A stretch of DNA of 64,000 nt from a virus, in IMG/VR virus record IMGVR_UViG_3300024262_000018, positions 49,960 to 113,959 of that record; one strand, 5' to 3'. The position numbers were made by a program, and so were the translations under genes. Under the pieces are notes generated by a model. It had not been told where the DNA came from and ran no database searches. It saw only the letters and a program-made list of their open reading frames with translations. Shown in pieces: positions 49,536 to 55,480 of this stretch. Numbering within the stretch: the first letter of the stretch is position 1; every line of letters starts with the position of its first letter.

Positions 49536-49609
49536 ACACGCTCTTGGTGTAACAGCAGCACAGGAATCTCCAAAATTTCAAGCGAAAGTGCAAATCTTTC
49601 AGGGCGTGT
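49536..49609 (+). tRNA. tRNA-Trp(CCA)
   Basis: Acceptor ACACGCT/GGCGTGT, anticodon stem GGAAT/ATTTC, loop CTCCAAA (CCA), T arm GAAAG-TGCAAAT-CTTTC. Confidence 0.88.
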
Positions 49610-49615
49610 TAATAC

Positions 49616-49687
49616 GGGTACTGAGCAAGTCTAGTGATTGCGCAAGTCTGAAGAACTTGAGAAATTGGAGCATAACCAATAGTACCC
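49616..49687 (+). tRNA. tRNA-Phe(GAA)
   Basis: Acceptor GGGTACT/AGTACCC, D stem GCAA/TTGC, anticodon stem CAAGT/ACTTG, loop CTGAAGA (GAA). T arm ATTGG-AGCATAA-CCAAT has a non-canonical loop. Confidence 0.85.
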
Positions 49688-49706
49688 ATTTAAAATTGAT
49701 TTAACG

Positions 49707-49817
49707 TGGCGGTTGCATAATGGCAATGCAGCAGGAGACTTGAAAATGGTCTGTGGACATTATTTATACTGCGAGGGGTTAGACACCATCAAATATAGGT
49801 TCGATTCCTGTCCGTCA
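49707..49817 (+). tRNA. Atypical tRNA-like sequence
   Basis: Acceptor TGGCGG/CCGTCA, D stem GCAT/ATGC and T arm ATAGG-TTCGATT-CCTGT are good. Between them lie about 45 extra bases and an anticodon-like AGACT/GGTCT stem whose 7-base loop TGAAAAT lacks U33. It could be an interrupted or degenerate tRNA; the anticodon cannot be assigned. Confidence 0.5.
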
Positions 49818-49820
49818 TAT

Positions 49821-50342
49821 TTATAGAGGTAGAACAGAGTATGCGAAAGGAGACATCCTTCTTTGAGTCCCTGTAATCACTTCTATCTGTTTAGGACTGA
49901 TTACTCGAACAACAGTAGCAGGATTTTCAGATTCAGGGTATTTGATTAAAGACACTTTATCTCCTGGCTTTAAATTAGATAAATCATGTATCTGTAAAGT
50001 AGAAGTTTCTATAATTCTTGGTTTTCCTACAGTATCTCCAATGGTTATTAAAGAGAAACGATTGTTTTGTTGATATGGTCCCATATATGCACCAACAAAA
50101 GTTTGATTTGTTTTGGGATCTATAAAAATAACACCATCTCCAGCCTTAAAACTTTGTTGAGGTACATTTTGTTGAGGTACATTTTGTTGAGGTACATTTT
50201 GTTGAGGTGTGCTATTTTTTTGTTGTAGAATTTCTTGAACGTTAACCATACGTTGAGGAGCATCCTGTTGAGGCGCATTTTTTCTTTGTTGTAAAACTTC
50301 TTGAATATTAACCATGCGTTGAGAAAATTTATACCAGTTCAT
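49821..50342 (-). CDS. Gln-rich repeat protein with N-terminal MNWYKFSQ motif
   Basis: 173 aa, minus strand. Starts MNWYKFSQRMVNIQEVLQQ; the QRMVNxQExLQQ unit occurs twice, followed by three to four copies of QQNVP. The C-terminal 100 residues are a strand-rich domain (KAGDGVIFIDPKTNQTFVGA; NLKPGDKVSLIKY), like a small SH3 pair. The repeat tract is probably a flexible linker and could vary in copy number. Confidence 0.6.
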   Translation of the reverse strand: MNWYKFSQRMVNIQEVLQQRKNAPQQDAPQRMVNVQEILQQKNSTPQQNVPQQNVPQQNVPQQSFKAGDGVIFIDPKTNQTFVGAYMGPYQQNNRFSLITIGDTVGKPRIIETSTLQIHDLSNLKPGDKVSLIKYPESENPATVVRVISPKQIEVITGTQRRMSPFAYSVLPL

Positions 50343-50399
50343 AAAATATAATACAAAAAATAAAAGATTAAACCTTTTTAAATAAAAGCAAAAGTATTT

Positions 50400-50437
50400 G
50401 GGTCAGAAGCTCAATGGACGAGCGTTGAATTTCATAA
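50400..50437 (+). pseudogene. 5' half of a tRNA (truncated)
   Basis: GGGTCAG acceptor strand, D arm GCTC-AATGGAC-GAGC, then TTGAATTTCATAA, possibly a CAT anticodon loop. No 3' strand (CTGACCC) follows. Lies just upstream of an HNH gene. Confidence 0.5.
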
Positions 50438-50468
50438 AGGTTTATAAGGTTTTATAAAGTTTTATCGC

Positions 50469-50514
50469 AGCCCTGCCGATAAATTAACAAGTCTTGTTAA
50501 TTACTGAAAGGGCT
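50469..50514 (+). promoter_or_regulatory. Hairpin that may mask the HNH ribosome-binding site
   Basis: Outer stem AGCCC/GGGCT encloses a strong inner hairpin ATTAACAA-GTC-TTGTTAAT. The 3' strand of the outer stem overlaps the AAAGGG before ATG 50519, so the structure could limit translation of the endonuclease. Confidence 0.5.
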
Positions 50515-50518
50515 TAAA

Positions 50519-51271
50519 ATGAGCAAAGCCTCTGAAGCTGTAAAACTTTGGCGAAAAAGAACCAAAGAAAGAATAGTAGAATCTATGGGCGGTAAATGCG
50601 TCTGTTGCGGATATGATTATTGCAATGATGCTTTAGATTTACATCATTTAGACCCAACAGAAAAAGAATTTTGTTTTGGATCTATAAAAGCTAATTGCAA
50701 AAGCTGGGCAAAAATTGTTGTTGAACTAAGAAAATGTATTTTATTATGTAGCAGATGTCATAGAGAAATACATTCAAATATGCGACAGATTCCTAAAAAT
50801 CCTAAACGATTTGATGAAAATTATATTAATTACACTAATAACAATAGAAAACATAAAAAAAGTTATTGTCCTATATGTGGAAAAGAAAAAGAAGAATTTA
50901 ATAAAACATGTTCTCATTCCTGTGCCGCCAAATTAAATAAAATGACCGACTCTGATTGGGAAAAAATTGACATATATGATCTTAGAGTTAATAAAAATTT
51001 TAATTGGTGTCAAATAGCAGATATGGTTGGGATATCAAGCTCAGCAGCACAAAAGCGTTTTAAAAAAATATATGGAAAATGGGTATATGGAAAAAGAGTA
51101 TATATCCCTCGCCTTAAACAACGAAAAGTAGAAAGACCTACAGAAGAACAAATTCTAGAAGATTTAAAAAAAATGTCTTGTTGTGCTGTTGGTCGAAAAT
51201 ATAATGTTTCTGATAACTGTATAAGAAAATGGTTAAAGTATTATAAAAAAGAAAAGAACACTAAAAAATAA
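50519..51271 (+). CDS. HNH homing endonuclease with C-terminal helix-turn-helix
   Basis: 250 aa. N-terminal HNH: GGKCVCCGYDYCN, ALDLHHLDPTEKEF, and CILLCSRCHREIHSNM (Cys pairs, HH, and C-x-x-C-H-x-E-x-H). A second Cys pair YCPICGKEKEE..CSHSC may be a zinc finger. The C-terminus (EEQILEDLKKMSCCAVGRKYNVSDNCIRKW region) is a helix-turn-helix like that of the HNH at 1798-2592. Set in the tRNA array between a tRNA 5' fragment and tRNA-Asn, suggesting tRNA-gene targeting. Confidence 0.8.
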   Translation: MSKASEAVKLWRKRTKERIVESMGGKCVCCGYDYCNDALDLHHLDPTEKEFCFGSIKANCKSWAKIVVELRKCILLCSRCHREIHSNMRQIPKNPKRFDENYINYTNNNRKHKKSYCPICGKEKEEFNKTCSHSCAAKLNKMTDSDWEKIDIYDLRVNKNFNWCQIADMVGISSSAAQKRFKKIYGKWVYGKRVYIPRLKQRKVERPTEEQILEDLKKMSCCAVGRKYNVSDNCIRKWLKYYKKEKNTKK

Positions 51272-51278
51272 ATTACAT

Positions 51279-51352
51279 TCCCCTGTAGCTCAATTGGTAG
51301 CATGCGTTCGGCTGTTAACCGAAAGGTTGCTGGTTCGACTCCAGCCGGGGGA
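51279..51352 (+). tRNA. tRNA-Asn(GUU)
   Basis: Acceptor TCCCCTG/CGGGGGA, anticodon stem TTCGG/CCGAA, loop CTGTTAA (GTT, normal U33), T arm GCTGG-TTCGACT-CCAGC. Confidence 0.95.
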
Positions 51353-51360
51353 GTTTACAT

Positions 51361-51452
51361 TCCGGGATATGCTAACTGGGAAGCAACTTGACCGTTAATC
51401 AAGTGTAATCGAGTAGAGAATACCGTATCCAGGTTCGAGTCCTGGTCCCGGA
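51361..51452 (+). tRNA. tRNA with Asn anticodon GUU, C33 and a long variable arm
   Basis: Acceptor TCCGGGA/TCCCGGA, D stem TGCT/AGCA, anticodon stem CTTGA/TCAAG with loop CCGTTAA (GTT, C at position 33), a variable region of about 26 nt, T arm CCAGG-TTCGAGT-CCTGG. Both C33 and the variable arm are abnormal for Asn. Confidence 0.7.
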
Positions 51453-51458
51453 GTTTCA

Positions 51459-51530
51459 TCTTCCTATAGCTCAACGCGAGAGCATGCTCCATCGGGGAGC
51501 AATACGCAGGTCCAACTCCTGCAAGGAAGA
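51459..51530 (+). tRNA. tRNA-Arg(UCG)?, A33
   Basis: Acceptor TCTTCCT/AGGAAGA, D stem GCTC/GAGC, anticodon stem TGCTC/GAGCA with loop CATCGGG; anticodon TCG if the stem is 5 bp, with A at position 33. T arm GCAGG-TCCAACT-CCTGC. Assignment is tentative. Confidence 0.6.
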
Positions 51531-51536
51531 CCATTT

Positions 51537-51608
51537 GGGTCTATAACATAGTGGAATAATGTATCTGGCTCTTACCCAGAAAACCAAGGTTCGATTCCTT
51601 GTGGACCT
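51537..51608 (+). tRNA. tRNA-Lys(CUU)
   Basis: Acceptor GGGTCTA/TGGACCT, D stem ACAT/ATGT, anticodon stem TCTGG/CCAGA, loop CTCTTAC (CTT), T arm CAAGG-TTCGATT-CCTTG. Confidence 0.92.
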
Positions 51609-51623
51609 ATTGTATAATATTAC

Positions 51624-51694
51624 GGGCTTTAAACTTAGATAGCGAAGTAACACTCTTTTAAAGTGTAAAGGACAGTGCAAGTCTGTCAAGGCCC
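51624..51694 (+). tRNA. tRNA-Lys(UUU)
   Basis: Acceptor GGGCTTT/AAGGCCC, D stem ACTT/AAGT, anticodon stem ACACT/AGTGT, loop CTTTTAA (TTT), T arm GACAG-TGCAAGT-CTGTC. Confidence 0.93.
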
Positions 51695-51697
51695 ATT

Positions 51698-51913
51698 ATG
51701 AATAATTGTAAATATTTTCCTTGTCACGAAAAAATGGATGATTGTAGATTTTGCTACTGTCCGCTTTATCCCTGTTTAAAAATTTATAGGGGCGGAAAAA
51801 TGATTATAAATCAAAGTGATAAAGAAATTTGGGATTGTAGCGGTTGCAACAAACTTCATAATAAAAAAGTCGCAGAAAGATTAGATAGATTTATTAATAG
51901 AAAAATAAAATGA
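51698..51913 (+). CDS. Cysteine-rich small domain protein (PF04071-like)
   Basis: 71 aa. CKYFPCHEKMDDCRFCYCPL then YPCLK and DCSGCNKLHNKK follow the cysteine pattern of the Cys-rich small domain found in archaea and anaerobic bacteria, often near cobalamin-synthesis genes. It should bind a metal. The ATG is 4 bases after tRNA-Lys, so it depends on the tRNA transcript. The window's RNR is B12-dependent, which makes a cobalamin link tempting but unproven. Overlaps the next gene by 4 bases. Confidence 0.65.
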   Translation: MNNCKYFPCHEKMDDCRFCYCPLYPCLKIYRGGKMIINQSDKEIWDCSGCNKLHNKKVAERLDRFINRKIK

Positions 51914-52173
51914 AAAAATGTAAAACAATGACACAATGCAAATTAGAACTCAATGGCCTTATAGATGTGGCCTGGATTCCTACTAAATTCGCCAAAAAAG
52001 ATAATTACTTAGAAATTCAAGGAGTCAATGGTTGGAAAGTATTAGAAGTCTGGACAACTGAAGATACGGATGAAGTCAGAGATCAAGAGCAAGATTACAA
52101 AAAGACTCGTATAACATCCGATATGCCTCATGGAACCTTATCAGATACAGTTAAGAAGGCAATGGAAAAATGA
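51910..52173 (+). CDS. Conserved-type small phage protein
   Basis: 87 aa starting in the stop of the Cys-rich gene. LIDVAWIPTKFAKKDNYLEI, then GWKVLEVWT resembles small proteins seen in many phages without a known role. The C-terminus is charged. Overlaps the macro-type gene by 4 bases, giving a three-gene translational chain. Confidence 0.55.
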   Translation: MKKCKTMTQCKLELNGLIDVAWIPTKFAKKDNYLEIQGVNGWKVLEVWTTEDTDEVRDQEQDYKKTRITSDMPHGTLSDTVKKAMEK

Positions 52174-52646
52174 TTAAAGTAATAACAGACGATCTATTAA
52201 CAACTGATATCCAATACATTGCCCATCAATGTAATTGTGTCAGTAAAAAATCTGCTCATCTTTCTAGAGATATATTTGAAGAATTTTCTTATGCAGATGT
52301 TTATACTGGGAGAACTGTTCCCGATACTTTGGGGACGGTAAAAGTTCGCGGCAATGGGAAAGAGGAACGATATGTAATAAATATGTTTGGGCAATATTAT
52401 CCAGGAACAGTAAGATATCCCAAAAGCCCTAAAGATAATTATCAAGCGAGAGAAAGAGCCTTTAAGTCTTGCCTAGAAGACATCGAGAAGATCCCAGGAT
52501 CGACTGAGATCGCTTTTCCTTATAAAATAGGTTGTGGAGCCGCTGGAGGAGATTGGGTAATTTACAAAAAAATGTTAGAAGATTTCGCAGAAAGAGTTTA
52601 TCCTTTTATCGATGTATATATTATTAAATTAAAAACGTCCTTATAG
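52170..52646 (+). CDS. Macro-type ADP-ribose-1''-phosphatase-like protein (Poa1p/ALC1-like)
   Basis: 158 aa. VITDDLLTTDIQYIAHQCNC (first strand and N of the pocket), KKSAHLSRDIFEEFSYADVY, YVINMFGQYYPG, then IAFPYKIGCGAAGGDW with a Y-x-x-M..F helix. The H-Q-C-N-C and Y-K-I-G-C-G-x-x-G-G-D-W blocks are the signature of the Poa1p-like macro branch that removes phosphate or acyl groups from ADP-ribose. The TAG stop lies within the acceptor stem of the following tRNA-Arg. Confidence 0.8.
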   Translation: MIKVITDDLLTTDIQYIAHQCNCVSKKSAHLSRDIFEEFSYADVYTGRTVPDTLGTVKVRGNGKEERYVINMFGQYYPGTVRYPKSPKDNYQARERAFKSCLEDIEKIPGSTEIAFPYKIGCGAAGGDWVIYKKMLEDFAERVYPFIDVYIIKLKTSL

Positions 52647-52709
52647 TGAAAATGGATCATCACGACTTTTTACGGAAAAGTAATTCCGGGTTCGAGTCCT
52701 GGTAGGGAT
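52637..52709 (+). tRNA. tRNA-Arg(ACG), overlapping the macro gene
   Basis: Acceptor GTCCTTA/TAGGGAT, anticodon stem ACTTT/AAAGT, loop TTACGGA (ACG), T arm CCGGG-TTCGAGT-CCTGG. Its first 10 bases are the last codons and stop of the macro gene. Confidence 0.82.
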
Positions 52710-52712
52710 ATT

Positions 52713-53426
52713 ATGAAAGTAGAATTAAACATAACATTGGCTTGCAATCTCTCTTGTCACGGTTGTGATAGGATGTGTAATATCTATAAAAATCGCACAG
52801 AACACATGTCTTTAGAACAAATTGACAAATTTATAAAGCACTCAAAAGGAAGGACAATTGAGAGAATAAAAATACTTGGAGGAGAACCATTATTACATCC
52901 TCAATTTGTTGAGATATATAATAAATTAATGTTTGCTTTTATAGGAAACAGACGAACTAGATTAATAAAAGTAGAAAGTAATCATTTACTCCCTATCCCG
53001 GATATAAAACAAACCTTTTCAATGCTGGTTGCGGGCGTTGACCCTATAGAAAAAAAACATTTACCTTATTGGTGGCATCCTAAAGATTTGGGATATGATA
53101 TCCCCGCACAGTATAAGTGTCGTCATCTAAATAGATGTGGAACATCATTAGATAAATACGGATACTTACCATGTTCCGCCGCAATTATGCTTGTTAGACT
53201 ATTCGGTTTGACAGATTTATATAGAGATTATTTACCTTATAAACCTTGGGGACTAGAGAAATTGTGCCAACATTGCATATTTGGTATGTCGAAGAGTTGG
53301 AGAGCGAAACATTCTAAATATATAAAAGAATTTCCTGAAGAATACAAAATCCCAACGAAAAGATTTAAAGAGGCGATGGAAAAGTTTGATCATAACGAGT
53401 TTTACAAGACGCAAAAAGAATTTTAA
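52713..53426 (+). CDS. Radical SAM protein
   Basis: 237 aa. ITLACNLSCHGCDRMC gives C-x3-C-x2-C for the [4Fe-4S] cluster that cleaves S-adenosylmethionine; IKILGGEPLLHP is the G-G-E motif. The C-terminal half has CRHLNRCGTSLDKYGYLPC and LCQHC, a SPASM-like second cluster set. Such enzymes often modify peptides or sugars. No precursor peptide was found beside it. The ATG is 4 bases after tRNA-Arg. Confidence 0.8.
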   Translation: MKVELNITLACNLSCHGCDRMCNIYKNRTEHMSLEQIDKFIKHSKGRTIERIKILGGEPLLHPQFVEIYNKLMFAFIGNRRTRLIKVESNHLLPIPDIKQTFSMLVAGVDPIEKKHLPYWWHPKDLGYDIPAQYKCRHLNRCGTSLDKYGYLPCSAAIMLVRLFGLTDLYRDYLPYKPWGLEKLCQHCIFGMSKSWRAKHSKYIKEFPEEYKIPTKRFKEAMEKFDHNEFYKTQKEF

Positions 53427-53428
53427 AC

Positions 53429-53500
53429 GGGCGATTAGGAAAGTAGCTAATCCGATTGTTTTACACGCAATAAATCACTGGTGCAAATCCAGTATCGCCT
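53429..53500 (+). tRNA. tRNA-Val(UAC)
   Basis: Acceptor GGGCGAT/ATCGCCT, D stem GGA/TCC, anticodon stem ATTGT/GCAAT, loop TTTACAC (TAC), T arm ACTGG-TGCAAAT-CCAGT. Confidence 0.9.
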
Positions 53501-53522
53501 ATTATATCAAGGGAGATGGAAT

Positions 53523-54029
53523 ATGAAAATAGAGATGTTCAAAGGTAAATTGTTAGAAGACGATATTCTTATTATGTCAAAAGATGAATTATTGGAAAAA
53601 CAAAGTTTTGAAGAAAGTCCTATTGGTCGAATGTGCTGGATGCAGGTTTTTACTAATTTATCTGGATATCCTTGTATTCAGCCAGTAAAGGCAGGAAGCA
53701 AATTCGCCCGATGGAGTCCTAATCTTGAAGTAATTGAAGAATCTAAAAACGAAGAAAGCATTCCTATAATAATCTTTGAAGATGATGGATATATTGTTAA
53801 TTTAAATGCATTAGATGACTCTCCATTTTTAACTGACGAAAAAGGAACATGTTGTGGATCGGGCTCAAGTTTGGCTTTCAGTGATGATGGTGAAACTTGG
53901 TATATCTTTGGAGACGATCCTTTTTCAATCGATATAGATGAAGATGAACAATACTATAGCAAAAGAGTTATGGACACTGTTAAAAAATTAAAGGAGCAAG
54001 GAGTTCTGTTTGTTTTAAATTATCTATAA
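53523..54029 (+). CDS. Hypothetical acidic protein
   Basis: 168 aa from ATG 53523 with GGGAG upstream; the open frame before it lies in tRNA-Val. Two halves: KGKLLEDDILIMSKDELLEK then a Cys/Gly segment TCCGSGSSLAF and an acidic stretch (DIDEDEQYYSKR). No family recognised. Confidence 0.5.
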   Translation: MKIEMFKGKLLEDDILIMSKDELLEKQSFEESPIGRMCWMQVFTNLSGYPCIQPVKAGSKFARWSPNLEVIEESKNEESIPIIIFEDDGYIVNLNALDDSPFLTDEKGTCCGSGSSLAFSDDGETWYIFGDDPFSIDIDEDEQYYSKRVMDTVKKLKEQGVLFVLNYL

Positions 54030-54037
54030 TTTTACAA

Positions 54038-54111
54038 ACCCCTATCGTCTAATCGGTTTAGGTACACTGGATTCTCAGTCCAGAAATCGGAGTTCGAATC
54101 TCCGTAGGGGT
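54038..54111 (+). tRNA. tRNA-Glu(CUC)
   Basis: Acceptor ACCCCTA/TAGGGGT, anticodon stem CTGGA/TCCAG, loop TTCTCAG (CTC), T arm CGGAG-TTCGAAT-CTCCG. Confidence 0.93.
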
Positions 54112-54118
54112 ATTAAAC

Positions 54119-54192
54119 GCCGTCATCGTCTAAATGGTTTAGGATACTTGATTTTCAGTCAAGCAGATCAGGGTTCGAATCCCTGTGGCGGT
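54119..54192 (+). tRNA. tRNA-Glu(UUC)
   Basis: Acceptor GCCGTCA/TGGCGGT, anticodon stem CTTGA/TCAAG, loop TTTTCAG (TTC), T arm CAGGG-TTCGAAT-CCCTG. Confidence 0.92.
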
Positions 54193-54212
54193 ATTAAATA
54201 AGGAGATCATAT

Positions 54213-54506
54213 ATGGATGTTGAAAAATATATAAAACATATTAAAGATTGTCATGAAAGAACAGTTATTGCTGGCAAAATGGTTTGTCATGATGGGGATT
54301 GTGGAATATATGGATGTAATGTTCCTGTTTGCACTTGTGGATTATTACACAAAATAAAACCTTTTGCCGCCTCATATCCAGAAGAAGCAATGAAGTTATA
54401 TCCTAAATATGAGGAAGATTTAGAAAAACAAAGTGTTTGGGAAACTTTAGATCAATACATTGACGAGAAAGATATAAAAAAGTTGTTAGAATTTTTAACA
54501 ATTTGA
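54213..54506 (+). CDS. Small Cys/His-containing protein
   Basis: 97 aa with TAAGGAG before ATG. CHDGDCGIYGCNVPVCTCGLLH in the first half is Cys-rich (five Cys, two His) and could bind zinc; the second half is helical. No family recognised. Confidence 0.55.
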   Translation: MDVEKYIKHIKDCHERTVIAGKMVCHDGDCGIYGCNVPVCTCGLLHKIKPFAASYPEEAMKLYPKYEEDLEKQSVWETLDQYIDEKDIKKLLEFLTI

Positions 54507-54511
54507 ATTAC

Positions 54512-54583
54512 GCGATTATAGCTTAATTAGAAAAGCATCCGACCGATAATCGGAAGAGTTCTGGTGCGAGTCCAGATAATCGC
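54512..54583 (+). tRNA. tRNA-Ile(GAU), C33
   Basis: Acceptor GCGATTA/TAATCGC, D stem GCTT/AAGC, anticodon stem TCCGA/TCGGA, loop CCGATAA (GAT with C33), T arm TCTGG-TGCGAGT-CCAGA. Confidence 0.85.
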
Positions 54584-54591
54584 ATTTAATT

Positions 54592-54662
54592 GTTTCTATG
54601 GTGAAATGGATATCATATTTTTCTCCTAAAAAAAAGTTTCCGGTTCGAATCCGGATAGAGAT
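54592..54662 (+). tRNA. tRNA-Arg(CCU)
   Basis: Acceptor GTTTCTA/TAGAGAT, anticodon stem TTTTT/AAAAA, loop CTCCTAA (CCT), T arm TCCGG-TTCGAAT-CCGGA. Confidence 0.88.
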
Positions 54663-54670
54663 ATTAAGTC

Positions 54671-54742
54671 GCTCTTATGGTGAAATGGACTATCATATTT
54701 TTCTTCTAAAAAAAAGTTTCCGGTTCGAATCCGGATAAGAGT
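54671..54742 (+). tRNA. tRNA-Arg(UCU)
   Basis: Acceptor GCTCTTA/TAAGAGT, anticodon stem TTTTT/AAAAA, loop CTTCTAA (TCT). Nearly identical to the preceding tRNA, a recent duplication. Confidence 0.9.
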
Positions 54743-54750
54743 AGTTTTTT

Positions 54751-54821
54751 GCTCCCTAAACATTGCCGGTGATGCCTTAGCCCGTAACTAAGTACAAGTC
54801 AGTTCGAGTCTGACAGGGAGC
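54751..54821 (+). tRNA. tRNA-Thr(CGU), C33
   Basis: Acceptor GCTCCCT/AGGGAGC, D stem CAT/ATG, anticodon stem CTTAG/CTAAG, loop CCCGTAA (CGT with C33), T arm GTCAG-TTCGAGT-CTGAC. Confidence 0.87.
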
Positions 54822-54827
54822 TTCTAT

Positions 54828-54898
54828 GCCGATTAATCATAGAAAGCGATGAACCTGTCCGGTACACAGGATAGAGAGGTGCATGTCCTCTAGTCGGC
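54828..54898 (+). tRNA. tRNA-Thr(GGU), C33
   Basis: Acceptor GCCGATT/AGTCGGC, D stem TCAT/ATGA, anticodon stem CCTGT/ACAGG, loop CCGGTAC (GGT with C33), T arm GAGG-TGCATGT-CCTC. Confidence 0.87.
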
Positions 54899-54935
54899 TT
54901 TATGAACTACTCCAGGCTAAAGCCCCGGAGTTTCC
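54899..54935 (-). ncRNA. TnpB-element right end / guide-RNA-like remnant
   Basis: Read on the minus strand, GGAAACTCCGGGGCTTTAGCC continues into CTGGAGTAG: a CTCCGGGGC/GCCTGGAG hairpin directly after the tnpB stop, like the 3' guide-RNA scaffold of IS200/IS605 elements. Confidence 0.5.
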
Positions 54936-55238
54936 TCACTCAACGAGTGAACTTACTCTAACACTATGAATACTTTTAAGTTTATCCATAATAGAAAGAA
55001 TAGAGGTTCTACTCTCCTGAGGCTTTAATTCCCTATATTCCGTAGGTACTCGTTTATCTTTTAATCCTTCTCTCAATATGTTTCTTGAAGCATTTACGTC
55101 TCTATCTTCTTCACAACCACAACTTGGACAAACATAAGTTCTTTTATCTTGAGACATTTTTTGTTTATTTCCACAGCTAAAGCATAACTGAGAAGAAGGA
55201 AAAAATCTATTTATTTCTATAGTAAGATGTGCCGCCAC
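54936..55238 (-). pseudogene. TnpB C-terminal fragment (zinc ribbon and RuvC-III)
   Basis: 100 codons, minus strand. LTIEINRFFPSSQLCFSCG, then VCPSCGCEEDRDVNASRNIL: the PSS-x-x-C-x-x-C, C-x-x-C zinc ribbon and the D-R-D-x-N-A RuvC-III motif of TnpB. RuvC-I and -II regions are absent and a stop lies just upstream, so it is a decayed copy. The element end follows on the 3' side. Confidence 0.75.
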
Positions 55239-55402
55239 AAATGCGGCTTGTGCTCATACTGAATCAAGAAATAGAGATTGGTGGATGGATAAATATTATA
55301 ATTTGAAAAAACAATTTGATAAAATTACACAAGAGTCTTTGGTCGTTAAAGCTTCTTGATTCAGAAAAGTACTAAATTGTTTTTGTTTGCGAAAATAAAA
55401 TT

Positions 55403-55473
55403 GCCCGCGTAGCTTAACTAGTAGAGTCCCTGTTTTGTACTCAGGAGGTACGGGTGCGAGTCCTGTCGCGGGC
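55403..55473 (+). tRNA. tRNA-Thr(UGU)
   Basis: Acceptor GCCCGCG/CGCGGGC, anticodon stem CCTGT/TCAGG (one T-T), loop TTTGTAC (TGT), T arm ACGGG-TGCGAGT-CCTGT. Confidence 0.85.
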
Positions 55474-55480
55474 TGTATTT

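Noticed and set aside
55244-55361. Plus-strand coding remnant ending SLVVKAS
   Set aside because: It looks protein-like but has no start codon and no recognised family; possibly part of the decayed TnpB locus.
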